A stretch of 64,000 nucleotides of DNA from an uncultured Kiritimatiellota bacterium (lineage in GTDB: Bacteria; Verrucomicrobiota; Kiritimatiellia; RFP12; UBA1067), in assembly GCA_934635225.1 (NCBI GenBank), contig CAKTYZ010000015.1, positions 1 to 64,000 of the forward strand. The letters are read 5' to 3'. The position numbers were made by a program, and so were the translations under genes. Each line of letters opens with the position of its first letter. Within the stretch, counting starts at the first letter, position 1. Below, one piece after another: positions 7,683 through 15,753 of this stretch. The notes beneath the pieces were generated by a model. It worked only from the letters and a program-made list of their open reading frames with translations. It was not told where the DNA came from and made no database searches.

Positions 7683-8076
7683 CGGATACCTTCTCGATAC
7701 AAACGCAATCATCCAGTTCCTTAAGGGTAATGCGGAACTGATCTCTGTTCTTGCAGATGCCGATTTCATAGCCTCGTCGATAATTGCCGAGATGGAGTAT
7801 TTATCATTTCCGAGACTTGGGGAAGAAGATGTTCAGCTTTATCAGGCATTCAAATCTCGTATTCATGTTTACGACGTGCCGTCCGACGACCCGATGTTCA
7901 CGCAACTTGTCGTGAACGCCCGCAAGCGCAATGGAATGAAGTTGCCGGATGCAATCATCGCGGCGACAGCGCGGGCGAACGATCTGGCGGTTCTGACGGC
8001 TGATGACCATTTCAAGAAACTGAAATTTCCTTGGAAGGTGAGGCTCTACTCCACCGCTCAAGGCAACCCGAAATGA
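7669..8076 (+). CDS. PIN-domain toxin, VapC-like
   Basis: 135 residues from a GTG start inside the antitoxin gene. YLLDTNAIIQFLKG is the first PIN acidic motif; the middle Glu (IAEMEYLSF), the KLPDAIIAATA helix and the LTADDHFKKL strand give the remaining active-site acids. This is the standard VapC pattern of a Mg-dependent RNase. Third TA pair in 8 kb. Confidence 0.88.
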   Translation: MKSGNGYLLDTNAIIQFLKGNAELISVLADADFIASSIIAEMEYLSFPRLGEEDVQLYQAFKSRIHVYDVPSDDPMFTQLVVNARKRNGMKLPDAIIAATARANDLAVLTADDHFKKLKFPWKVRLYSTAQGNPK

Positions 8077-8160
8077 AAGGAACCAAGACAATCCACTAAC
8101 CGGGACATAGGCGGGCAACGGCCCGTCAAACGAATTTAGCGTTAACGCGACACGACGTTC

Positions 8161-8271
8161 TTCGGAAACGTAGGAAACTTTCGAAATGGAACGGCCTGTA
8201 TGCGGAAGCGCGCCTAATTGGCGCGTCTTTCGTTTGGCATTCCATTTCAGGCTATTCCTACGGCCTCCGAA
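8161..8271. repeat. long imperfect hairpin, 111 nt
   Basis: Nested complementary blocks run inward: TTCGGA/TCCGAA, CGTAGGAA/TTCCTACG, GAAATGGAA/TTCCATTTC and a central CGCGCC-TAATT-GGCGCG. The gene-free interval 8077-8390 holds nothing else obvious. It could be a leader RNA of the lipoprotein gene at 8391, a small RNA, or a decayed miniature inverted-repeat element. Confidence 0.5.
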
Positions 8272-8390
8272 GAGTGCTGAACGAAAGACGTGCTTTCTCT
8301 TCTTGCAGAGCCGTGTGGCGGGGACAATCGGCAAAAGTCTTGGCCCGGGGCTGGAGTCGATAATAAAAGCAGGGCGAAAGGTTGATAAAA

Positions 8391-9107
8391 ATGAAACAGA
8401 TTATGGTGCTGGCAGGAACATTGGCGCTTGTTGTGGGATGCGAAACACAAAACATGATGAGTCCCCGTAAGCCCGTAGCTACGTTGGATGAGTTCGCGAA
8501 AGTGAAGACTTCTCACGCATCGATGGCGGTGGAACGGTCAGTCAACGCGAAAGAATGGAGTTCTGATCGTGCGGATATGTCGGTTTATCCGACGACACAG
8601 GGGCCCGTAGACTCTTATCGCCCAATATATAAAGTCGATGAGACACATAAGGTTTCAGCGACGGGACTCGGTCGAACGGAAGAGGAGGCAATCAAGAGCG
8701 CCATTTACAACTGTTGTGCATCAAACAAATGCGATTACATCGCGGCAGCGCAACGTGTTGTCAGGGTGTGGAGCAACAATGGGCAGATTTTTTATAAGGT
8801 TGCGATCACGGGGTTCCCGGCGGTCTTGACATCGGTGCAGACCATAAAGACTGCATTTTATGAAGAGCAGGAAGACGGTTCTCTGAAACCGATGGAAACG
8901 CCTGAGCATCGGTATGTCTATACGACAAACCGGACATGGCGCATTGCACGGCTTGAAGATAAGTCGGCAAGAGACCTTGACAGCGAGAATGTCGTGATTA
9001 AACCAGAATTCAGGGTGAAGTCCGTTGAGAGCAATGTGCGCGAAGCTGAGATGGCTCGGTCGATGCGCCTGCCGGTTCGTGGAACACAGGTGCGAGAGAA
9101 GCGGTAA
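8391..9107 (+). CDS. lipoprotein of unknown function
   Basis: 238 residues starting MKQIMVLAGTLALVVGC; a TTG nine bases upstream is also in frame. The lipobox LVVGC predicts lipid attachment at Cys17 and export. A middle domain (about 75-150) with paired cysteines (NCC...C) and alternating hydrophobic strands may form a small alpha/beta module. No family recognised. A second lipoprotein gene follows at 9204. Confidence 0.7.
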   Translation: MKQIMVLAGTLALVVGCETQNMMSPRKPVATLDEFAKVKTSHASMAVERSVNAKEWSSDRADMSVYPTTQGPVDSYRPIYKVDETHKVSATGLGRTEEEAIKSAIYNCCASNKCDYIAAAQRVVRVWSNNGQIFYKVAITGFPAVLTSVQTIKTAFYEEQEDGSLKPMETPEHRYVYTTNRTWRIARLEDKSARDLDSENVVIKPEFRVKSVESNVREAEMARSMRLPVRGTQVREKR

Positions 9108-9203
9108 TCAAGATGGTGGTGTGCAGCGTTCGGGGCGAGGCGATGGCGCATCCCGAACGCGGCGCACGAGGTTGAGAAAGTTCAGAACGATTGGAATGAT
9201 GCT

Positions 9204-9662
9204 ATGAAAGGCGTGGGAAAGATTGTGGCAGTGATTGCGCTTGCAGAGGCACTTGTTGGCTGTGCATGTGTGAATGTTACCGTAGAAGAACGTGAACGGA
9301 TTGACGAATTGCACGAAAAAGGCATTTCGTGGAGCGGCGAGAAGAGCAAGGGACGGTTCTATCCGCCTGTGAACATGGTTGCCGCAGTTTTGTGGTCCCT
9401 TCTGCCGGGCGCAGGACAGCATTTTATTGCCCATAAAATGGCTGACTATGGCTATTCGGATGCGGATGTGTGCTTGCGTGGCGGACAGCAGTTGCGATTG
9501 ACAGGTACGCTTATGATAGGAGTGTCGTGGTTCCCGCTTGTATACGACGTCACATTCCCTTTCGGCTTATCGGGCGTCATCACGGATGTGAATCGCGTGA
9601 ACAACCTTGCGCTGCTCGAATGGATCGAGGGGCAAGGCTTGCCTGTTGAGGTGCAACAGTAG
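9204..9662 (+). CDS. lipoprotein, hypothetical
   Basis: 152 residues with a short signal sequence and lipobox (ALVGC, Cys20). Residues 55-70 hold a hydrophobic WSLLPGAGQHFIA phrase, similar to the 'PGxGQ' loops of TM2-like small membrane proteins, and another hydrophobic segment near 100-125. It follows 8391-9107 after about 100 bases and may be co-expressed. Function unknown. Confidence 0.65.
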   Translation: MKGVGKIVAVIALAEALVGCACVNVTVEERERIDELHEKGISWSGEKSKGRFYPPVNMVAAVLWSLLPGAGQHFIAHKMADYGYSDADVCLRGGQQLRLTGTLMIGVSWFPLVYDVTFPFGLSGVITDVNRVNNLALLEWIEGQGLPVEVQQ

Positions 9663-9664
9663 CG

Positions 9665-9771
9665 CATCACTCGTCCGACAAGTCCGCGACGGTCTCGTTC
9701 GTGAAGGACGCGGTGTCGAAGGATCTCGGTGAGAACCGCTTCCGCTGATCAAGAAGCTCGCCGAGATGTAA
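9665..9771 (+). pseudogene. C-terminal gene remnant with a frameshift
   Basis: Bases 9665-9748 read as a GC-rich coding tail ending GENRFR and TGA; a one-base shift continues as LIKKLAEM and a TAA at 9769. No start is available. This looks like the 3' end of a host gene whose body is missing. Family not identified. Confidence 0.35.
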
Positions 9772-9818
9772 TCGGCGAAACCCCGTTGTCGGCAAATCGC
9801 CGGCGATCGGTCTGAAGC

Positions 9819-9847
9819 GAGGCGCTGCGGACGATCCGCAGCGCCTC
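9819..9847 (+). terminator. rho-independent terminator-like hairpin
   Basis: GAGGCGCTGCGGA and TCCGCAGCGCCTC form a perfect 13-bp stem with a CGA loop followed by GTTATTT. It probably terminated the gene of which 9665-9771 is the remnant. Confidence 0.75.
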
Positions 9848-9878
9848 GTTATTTGATATGCTACGCAATGGAAACCAT

Positions 9879-10004
9879 ATGGGAATCTTGGAGGAGAGAT
9901 TTAAAGGGCTGATCGACATATGTCTATAATCCTTAGTTGGTATTGTCATCGCGCTCGTCTGGCTCGTCGCGGTTTCCGCCATTTCCACATCGTTTTGTCC
10001 GTAA
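9879..10004 (+). pseudogene. small membrane-protein ORF interrupted by an in-frame stop
   Basis: Reading from the ATG gives MGILEERFKGLIDICL, a TAA, then in the same frame a clear transmembrane segment (VGIVIALVWLVAVSAI) and a second TAA. One base change would restore a protein of about 41 residues. The rest of the interval up to the fucosidase gene shows only a TATAAT (10092-10097). Confidence 0.35.
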
Positions 10005-10131
10005 TTATCTTAAAACAGCAATTGAAGCCAATGACATGGGGCGCGTTTCTGCCTGAGTGAAATTGCACCGCCCGTCTTGTCCTTTTTATGGTATAATGCC
10101 TTAAAAAAATCTGAGAAAGGAATCGATACGG

Positions 10132-11310
10132 ATGAGCAAAGCGTTGGCGATCATGATGGCGTTTCTCGCTTCGGCGAGTTTCGCGGACTACCGTCCCGAA
10201 CAGTGGAACCTCGACGCGCGGAAGGACTTCGCGGCGCGGCGCTTCGGAATCTTCATCCACTGGGGGCTCTACGCGAACTATGCGCAGGGCGAGTGGTATC
10301 AGCACCAGATTGGCGTCGACACGAAGACTTATGGGCGCATGATGGACGGCTTCTGCCCCTCGAAGTTCGACGCGAAGGAATGGGTGCGCGTCTTTAAGGG
10401 GGCGGGTGCGCGTTACGTGACGATCACCTCGCGCCACCATGACGGCTTCTCCCTTTGGCCGACGAAGGTCGATGACGGCTACAACATCGCCAACACGCCG
10501 TTCCGGCGCGACATCCTGGGCGAGCTCTCGGAGGCTTGCAGGGAGGCGGGCCTTCAGCTCAACTTCTATTATTCGCTCATGGACTGGCACCGTTCGGACT
10601 ATCCTTCCGGCAGCGCTTCGCGGAAGGTCTTCGGCCAGCAGAAGGGAGACTACGCCTCATACAAGAAGTTCATGATGGGCCAGATTGCGGAACTGATCGA
10701 CAGTTACCGCCCGGGCAACATCTGGTTCGACGGCGAATGGGAGCACGTGGACTACAAGGAGGGGAAGTGGATTCGCCACCTCGACTGGCAGTTCGACGAC
10801 ATCTACGACCTCATCCACTCGAAACGTGTCCTCGTGGCTAACAACAACCACCAGCCCATCCGCCCGAAGGAGGACATCCAACTCTTCGAGCGCGACCTTC
10901 CGGGCGAGAACGCGGCGGGGTTCTCCTCGGGCCAGAGCGTCGCCGAGGACCGCCCGATCGAGCAGTGCGACGTCATCCAGAACAACGTGTGGGGCTACAA
11001 GATCGCGGAACGCCGCTTCCGGACGCCCGAGGAGGTGTGCGCGATGATCTGCCGCTCGGCCGCGAAGGACGCGAACATGCTGATGAACATCGGGCCTGAC
11101 GGCTCCGGGCGTCTTCCGGCCCGCGCAGTTGAGGTAATGGCCGAGGTCGGAAAGTGGATGGCGGAGAACGGCGAGGCGATCTACGGCACGCGGGGCGGTG
11201 GGCTTGTCAAGAATGCGGACGACTCCGAGACGGCCAAGACGCTGAAGGACGGCGTCCTCTACGAGATCACCCTCCGCAAGGGGGCGTATCCAAAGGTCGT
11301 CAAACGCTGA
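10132..11310 (+). CDS. secreted alpha-L-fucosidase, GH29
   Basis: 392 residues with a signal peptide (about 1-18). The N-terminal (beta/alpha)8 barrel shows the GH29 hallmarks: RFGIFIHWGLYA, the SRHHDGFSLW stretch, NFYYSLMDWH, and NIWFDGEWE, in which Asp200 is the expected nucleophile. It releases L-fucose from glycans in the periplasm or outside the cell. The frame ends soon after the barrel; a coding-like tail in another frame follows to 11449, so the C-terminal beta-sandwich is truncated or frameshifted. AAAGGA lies upstream of the ATG. Confidence 0.92.
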   Translation: MSKALAIMMAFLASASFADYRPEQWNLDARKDFAARRFGIFIHWGLYANYAQGEWYQHQIGVDTKTYGRMMDGFCPSKFDAKEWVRVFKGAGARYVTITSRHHDGFSLWPTKVDDGYNIANTPFRRDILGELSEACREAGLQLNFYYSLMDWHRSDYPSGSASRKVFGQQKGDYASYKKFMMGQIAELIDSYRPGNIWFDGEWEHVDYKEGKWIRHLDWQFDDIYDLIHSKRVLVANNNHQPIRPKEDIQLFERDLPGENAAGFSSGQSVAEDRPIEQCDVIQNNVWGYKIAERRFRTPEEVCAMICRSAAKDANMLMNIGPDGSGRLPARAVEVMAEVGKWMAENGEAIYGTRGGGLVKNADDSETAKTLKDGVLYEITLRKGAYPKVVKR

Positions 11311-11335
11311 AGGGCGTGTCTGCGGTTGACGCGCG

Positions 11336-11449
11336 GTGGACGTGTTCGTCGCCGTAGGAAGCCTGTGGTCCGCGCATTGGGACAGCGGAAAGGCCATCAG
11401 CGTGAAGGGCGGCGCGAGCGGCTTCTACACGATTCGCGTGACCAAGTAG
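11336..11449 (+). pseudogene. out-of-frame C-terminal remnant of the fucosidase
   Basis: In a frame different from the upstream gene, this stretch reads VDVFVAVGSLWSAHWDSG and ends FYTIRVTK with TAG, like the closing strands of a GH29 beta-sandwich. An indel or small deletion near 11310-11336 would explain the break. Confidence 0.4.
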
Positions 11450-11470
11450 AGAGCCGTCGGCAGGGGGGAG

Positions 11471-11507
11471 TTTCCGGGCGCGTCGCAGATGGCGACGCGC
11501 CCGGAAA
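11471..11507 (+). terminator. rho-independent terminator after the fucosidase
   Basis: A perfect 16-bp stem (TTTCCGGGCGCGTCGC and its complement) with an AGATG loop, followed by a T-rich tail. It is also immediately upstream of the Pho-box repeats. Confidence 0.85.
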
Positions 11508-11509
11508 CA

Positions 11510-11565
11510 TTTTAATGTGTTTTTAACGGGATTCTCATTCTCCCCTAACAGGGGAAGTCTATACT
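11510..11565 (+). promoter_or_regulatory. Pho-box-like triple direct repeat and promoter of the porin gene
   Basis: Three seven-base repeats at an 11-bp period: TTTTAAT (11510), TTTTAAC (11521), TTCTCAT (11532). A -10 box TATACT lies at 11560-11565, 28 bases after the start of the third repeat. The same geometry occurs before pstS. PhoB-type regulators bind direct repeats spaced 11 bp. Confidence 0.65.
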
Positions 11566-11601
11566 TTGCGTCAGTGACAACGAACAAGGTAAAGTGCAGA
11601 C

Positions 11602-12930
11602 ATGAGAAACCGTATGAAAACACAAGTCGCCCTCAAGCTCATTCCCGCCTTTCTGCTGTCGGCAGGGGCGGCTTTCGCAAGTGAGACAAACCTCTCCGTG
11701 ACGGCAGGCGCCGACGTGCGCCTGCGTTACGACGTGACGGACCATCTGCCGAACGCAAAGCGTGGTGAGGCAGACGATTCCAATTACGCCCGCATTCGCT
11801 TGCGTCCGTGGATTCGCACGACATATGCGGACTACGGCATCTTCCTGCGCCTTGCGGACGAGTTCCGCGACTACAGCCGTCCCGAGTCCAGCTCATCCAA
11901 GCAGCGTTGGCCTGACATGCTGTTCATCGACAATCTCTATTTCAGCGCGAACAGGCTCTTCGACAGGCTGGACCTGAAGTTTGGCCGTCAGGACATGGCT
12001 TTCGGCTCGAGGCGCATCCTTTCGGACGGTACGGGCGGCGATGGATCGCGTTCGGCGTATTTTGACGCGCTTCGCTTCACATGGCACGCGGACGCGGCGC
12101 GCACGCTCTATGCGTTCGCGCTTTATCAGGCGAAGAAGGACTGGATGCCGACGCTCGGCAAGGAGCATGAGAACGGCAAGGAGCCGCACGCCTACGACAC
12201 GACGGGCTATGGACAGGACGAGTTCGGTGCGGGCCTCTACTGGCAGGACCGTGCGAACGCAGACCTTGGCTATGACGCCTATTATGTGGCAAAGAGCGAG
12301 ATCCGGGACGGAAACTCGAAATACCGCAAGGAAGGACGCACGGCTGAGACCCATACGTTCGGCATCCGTCTCCTGCCGCGATTCACCGAGACGCTGAGCG
12401 GTGAGGTCGAGGTCGCAGGGCAGACGGGTTCGCACGGCCTTCTCGCCGGTCAGGGCTACGGAGGGCTTACCTACGCGCCCAAGGCCGGATGCAAGCCGAA
12501 GTTCACGGGGGCGTGCTGGGTCCTTTCCGGCGATTCCGACGGCGAGCGCGGTGAGCATGCGTGGCACGCCGTTTTCAACCGCGAAACGGGGCTGGGCGAA
12601 TCGATTGCGCCGATGTACACGAAGTACAACTACACGAACCTCGTCTATCCGCACCTCGCGTTTGGCTGCCACATCGGCTCGTTCTCGTCCGTCAAGGCGC
12701 AGGTCGGCCCGATGTACACCGCCGTTCGGGAGGACGACGCGGGAACGTTCAGGGGAACCTACGCCCAAGTCAAGTACACGGTCAGCCCGGCGAAGCTCTT
12801 CGGCGCGGATATCCTGCATGGCGGGAAGCTCGCGTTTCAGGGCGAATACTTCGGAAAGGGCGATTACTTCAGGGACGGCTCCGACCATGCCGCGCTTTTC
12901 GCCCGCGTCGAGCTCGCCTGGAACTTTTAA
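11602..12930 (+). CDS. outer-membrane porin, probably phosphate-starvation induced
   Basis: 442 residues with a signal peptide ending ASA/FAS near residue 27, then alternating aromatic and polar beta-strands to a terminal phenylalanine (ELAWNF), the signature of an outer-membrane beta-barrel. The pattern resembles alginate-export/OprP-like porins (DNLYFSANRLFDRLDLKFGRQDMAFGSRRI). It shares a promoter-proximal repeat with pstS and lies directly upstream of it, so phosphate or phosphate-ester uptake is the likely role. Substrate is inferred, not shown by sequence. Confidence 0.75.
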   Translation: MRNRMKTQVALKLIPAFLLSAGAAFASETNLSVTAGADVRLRYDVTDHLPNAKRGEADDSNYARIRLRPWIRTTYADYGIFLRLADEFRDYSRPESSSSKQRWPDMLFIDNLYFSANRLFDRLDLKFGRQDMAFGSRRILSDGTGGDGSRSAYFDALRFTWHADAARTLYAFALYQAKKDWMPTLGKEHENGKEPHAYDTTGYGQDEFGAGLYWQDRANADLGYDAYYVAKSEIRDGNSKYRKEGRTAETHTFGIRLLPRFTETLSGEVEVAGQTGSHGLLAGQGYGGLTYAPKAGCKPKFTGACWVLSGDSDGERGEHAWHAVFNRETGLGESIAPMYTKYNYTNLVYPHLAFGCHIGSFSSVKAQVGPMYTAVREDDAGTFRGTYAQVKYTVSPAKLFGADILHGGKLAFQGEYFGKGDYFRDGSDHAALFARVELAWNF

Positions 12931-12980
12931 CGCGATTTTAACGGAACTAACATAAAGTCCAAACAGAAAAAGCCTATATT
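12925..12980 (+). promoter_or_regulatory. Pho-box-like triple direct repeat and promoter of pstS
   Basis: TTTTAAC (12925), TTTTAAC (12936) and CTAACAT (12947) sit at an exact 11-bp period; TATATT (12975-12980) is again 28 bases from the start of the third repeat. The first repeat overlaps the porin stop codon. Confidence 0.75.
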
Positions 12981-13018
12981 CCGCATCAGACAAAACAAGG
13001 AAAAGGAGAACAAAGAAA

Positions 13019-13921
13019 ATGAACAAGAAGACACAGTCAATCCTGCTCGCGCTCGGCGCGGCGCTATCCCTGACGTCGGCGTCCGCCGGAGAGCGCCTTG
13101 AACTCAACGGCGCGGGCGGAAGCTTTCCGGCGCCGCTCTACCAGAAATGGTGTTATGCCTATACGCAGTCCGAGCGGGGCGCGAAGGTCAACTACCAGTC
13201 CGTCGGCTCTTCGGCCGGCATCAGCCAGATCAAGGCCGGAACTGTCGATTTCGCCGGCACGGACGCGCCGCTCAGCGCCGAAGCCTGCGAAGAGGCGGGG
13301 CTTGAACAGTTCCACATGGTCTCGGGCGCGGTTGTCCCGGCCGTCAACCTGCCGGGCGTCGCGAACGGTCAGCTGACGCTGGACGGCACAACGCTCGCCG
13401 ACATCTACCTGGGCAAGATCACGCGCTGGAACGACGCGCGCATCGCCGCGCTCAATCCGGGGCTGAAGCTGCCCGACTTGAAGGTCACGGTCGTGCATCG
13501 CGGCGATGGCTCGGGCACGACGCATATCTTCACGACCTATCTCTCATCCGTCTCGGACGAGTGGAAGGCCCGCCTGGGCGCGGCGACCTTGCTGAAGTGG
13601 CCGTGCGGCGTCGCGGGGCAGAAGAACCCCGGCGTCTGCAACTGCGTGCGCCGCGTCAAGGGCGCGATCGGCTACACCGAGTACACGTTTGCGTTGGAGT
13701 CGAAGCTCTCCGTCGTGCGGATTGCCGTGAACGGAAAGGCCGAGGAGCCGACGTCCGCGACATGGCCGATTCTCGGGAAGACCTACATCCTGACGCGCAA
13801 GGACGCCTCTGCCGAAAAGAAGGCCGCGCTCAAGGCCTATTTTGACTGGTGCTTTGCGCACGGCGGCCCGACGGCGAAGCAGTTGCACTACATCCCCGTC
13901 GCCCAGCCGAAGGGCCTGTAA
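13019..13921 (+). CDS. pstS: phosphate ABC transporter, periplasmic binding protein
   Basis: 300 residues with a signal peptide (about 1-23). The family phrases are clear: LNGAGGSFPAPLYQKW, VNYQSVGSSAGISQI, VDFAGTDAPLS and VVHRGDGSGTTHIF, which supply the phosphate ligands. It captures phosphate for PstCA. AAGGAG precedes the ATG. Two cysteines near residue 200 (WPCG...NCVRR) are extra. First gene of pstSCA under the Pho-box-like promoter. Confidence 0.96.
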   Translation: MNKKTQSILLALGAALSLTSASAGERLELNGAGGSFPAPLYQKWCYAYTQSERGAKVNYQSVGSSAGISQIKAGTVDFAGTDAPLSAEACEEAGLEQFHMVSGAVVPAVNLPGVANGQLTLDGTTLADIYLGKITRWNDARIAALNPGLKLPDLKVTVVHRGDGSGTTHIFTTYLSSVSDEWKARLGAATLLKWPCGVAGQKNPGVCNCVRRVKGAIGYTEYTFALESKLSVVRIAVNGKAEEPTSATWPILGKTYILTRKDASAEKKAALKAYFDWCFAHGGPTAKQLHYIPVAQPKGL

Positions 13922-13937
13922 TCGGAAGGGGACAGGC

Positions 13938-14795
13938 ATGAAACGCTCCGTCGATACGCTGTTCAAGTGCGTGTGCCTCGCCGGCGCCGCGGCGGGGCTC
14001 GTCCTTGCGGTCGCGCTGGTCGCCGAACTGGCCGTGGCGTCGGCGGACGTCTGGCGCGCGGAAGGGCTTCGGTTCGTGTTCTCGTCCGTCTGGGATCCCA
14101 GTTCGGGCGCATATGGCGCGGCGGGGGCGCTCGTCGGCACGCTCGCGACGACGGCGTTGGCGCTTCTTCTTGCCGTGCCGCTTGCCTTTGCCGCCGCGCT
14201 CTTCGTGAACGACGCGCCGCCGTGGGCCTCGAAGCCCCTCGCCCATGCGCTGGATCTCCTTGCGGCGATTCCAAGCGTCATCTACGGCATGTGGGGGCTC
14301 TTTGTCCTGTGCCCCCTCTTGCAGGACGGATTGGGCCGTCTCGGCATCGAGGCGACGGGCTTTGGGCTTCTGCCGGCCGCGCTCGTTCTTACGCTGATGG
14401 TCCTTCCCTACGTCTCGGCCGTCATGCGCGATGTCCTCGCGCAAGCCCCCGTCGCGCTCGTCGAGTCGGCGATGGGGATTGGCTGCACGCGCTGGGAGGC
14501 CGTCTGGCATGTCGTCGTGCGCGCCCAACGGCGCGGTCTTGTCGGCGGCGTCCTCATCGGGCTGGGGCGCGCGCTTGGCGAGACGATGGCGGTTCTCTTC
14601 GTCTGCGGCGGCGTGGCGGCAATCCCGACGGGCCTGCTTGACGGTTGCACGACGATTGCCGCGACGCTGGCGAACGACTTCGCGGAAGCCGACGGGCTTC
14701 ACAAGAGCGCGCTTTTCGGACTCGGCGCGATTCTGCTGACCCTGGAGTTCGTGATTCAGATCGTCACCCAGCGGCTTGTCCGCGAAAGGAACTAA
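13938..14795 (+). CDS. pstC: phosphate ABC transporter permease
   Basis: 285 residues from the ATG preceded by GGAAGGGG; a longer frame runs back into pstS and is rejected. About six transmembrane helices. The EAA loop (ALVESAMGIGCTRWEAVWHVV ... GLGRALGETMAVLFV) that docks the ATPase is intact. Pairs with PstA. Spacing to pstS is 16 bases. Confidence 0.95.
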   Translation: MKRSVDTLFKCVCLAGAAAGLVLAVALVAELAVASADVWRAEGLRFVFSSVWDPSSGAYGAAGALVGTLATTALALLLAVPLAFAAALFVNDAPPWASKPLAHALDLLAAIPSVIYGMWGLFVLCPLLQDGLGRLGIEATGFGLLPAALVLTLMVLPYVSAVMRDVLAQAPVALVESAMGIGCTRWEAVWHVVVRAQRRGLVGGVLIGLGRALGETMAVLFVCGGVAAIPTGLLDGCTTIAATLANDFAEADGLHKSALFGLGAILLTLEFVIQIVTQRLVRERN

Positions 14796-14799
14796 CGAC

Positions 14800-15651
14800 A
14801 TGCAACTGCGTCCGGCAACATTCCGCAAGGCGACTGACCGCGCGATGCGCGGCTTCTCCGCGTGCGCCACGCTTCTGGCGCTTGGGCTGATGGCGTGGAT
14901 TCTCGCGGTCCTCATGCGCGAAGGCGCCGGGGCGATTTCGGTCGGATTTCTGACGAACGCCTCGAAGCCCTATGGCGAAGCCGGCGGCGGCATCGCGAAC
15001 GCGCTTCTCGGCACGGCGCTCATCACGGGCGGCGCGGCGGCGCTGGCGATTCCGCCGGCCCTTGCCGCCGGAATCGGACTCGCCGAGTTCGGGCACGACG
15101 GGCGCTTTGCCGCGCTCGTCCGCTTCGCCGTGAACGCGTTGATGGGCGTTCCGAGCGTCATCGTCGGCCTTTTCGTCTATGGCGTCCTCGTCGCGACGAC
15201 GGGGCGCTTCTCGGGCTTTGCGGGCTCTGCCGCGCTTGCGATCCTGATGTTCCCCGTCATCGTGCGGACGACGGAAGACCAGCTTGCGGGCGTGCCCGTC
15301 ACGCTGCGCGAATCGGGTCTCGCTCTTGGCGCGACCCGCACGCGCGTCACGCTGGGGCTCGTCTGCCGCGCCGCGAAGGGAGGTCTCCTGACGGGCGTCC
15401 TCCTCGCCGTCGCGCGCGTCTCGGGCGAGACCGCGCCGCTTCTTTTCACGGCGCTTTACGCCGATGCCTGGCCGACGAGCTACTTCACGGGGCCGACGCC
15501 GTCCGCGCCCGTCTTCATCACGAACGCCACGATGGACTCGCCGTTCGAGGAGATGCACCGCATGGGCTGGGGCGCGGCGCTGGTCGTCGCCGCCGCGATC
15601 CTCGCGCTGAACGTCGTCGTCCGTGCCTTCGCCCGGCGCAAGGGCAAGTAG
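14800..15651 (+). CDS. pstA: phosphate ABC transporter permease
   Basis: 283 residues from ATG at 14800 with GAAAGGA upstream, four bases after pstC. Multiple transmembrane helices and the EAA-type loop (LRESGLALGATRTRVTLGLV ... VARVSGETAPLLFTALYAD). The next gene is serA; pstB (ATPase) and phoU, usual partners, are not in this operon, so the ATPase must be encoded elsewhere. Confidence 0.95.
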   Translation: MQLRPATFRKATDRAMRGFSACATLLALGLMAWILAVLMREGAGAISVGFLTNASKPYGEAGGGIANALLGTALITGGAAALAIPPALAAGIGLAEFGHDGRFAALVRFAVNALMGVPSVIVGLFVYGVLVATTGRFSGFAGSAALAILMFPVIVRTTEDQLAGVPVTLRESGLALGATRTRVTLGLVCRAAKGGLLTGVLLAVARVSGETAPLLFTALYADAWPTSYFTGPTPSAPVFITNATMDSPFEEMHRMGWGAALVVAAAILALNVVVRAFARRKGK

Positions 15652-15662
15652 ACGGTCTCGCG

Positions 15663-15691
15663 TTCCACAGGCGAGCGATTTGTGCTATAAT
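15663..15691 (+). promoter_or_regulatory. sigma70-type promoter of serA
   Basis: TTCCAC, a 17-base spacer and TATAAT at 15686-15691, downstream of pstA, showing that serA is transcribed separately. Confidence 0.6.
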
Positions 15692-15753
15692 ACCCGCTGT
15701 CGTCATGCGTGACGGCAAATTCCACGATAAACTCTACGGAAGAAGGAAAACAA

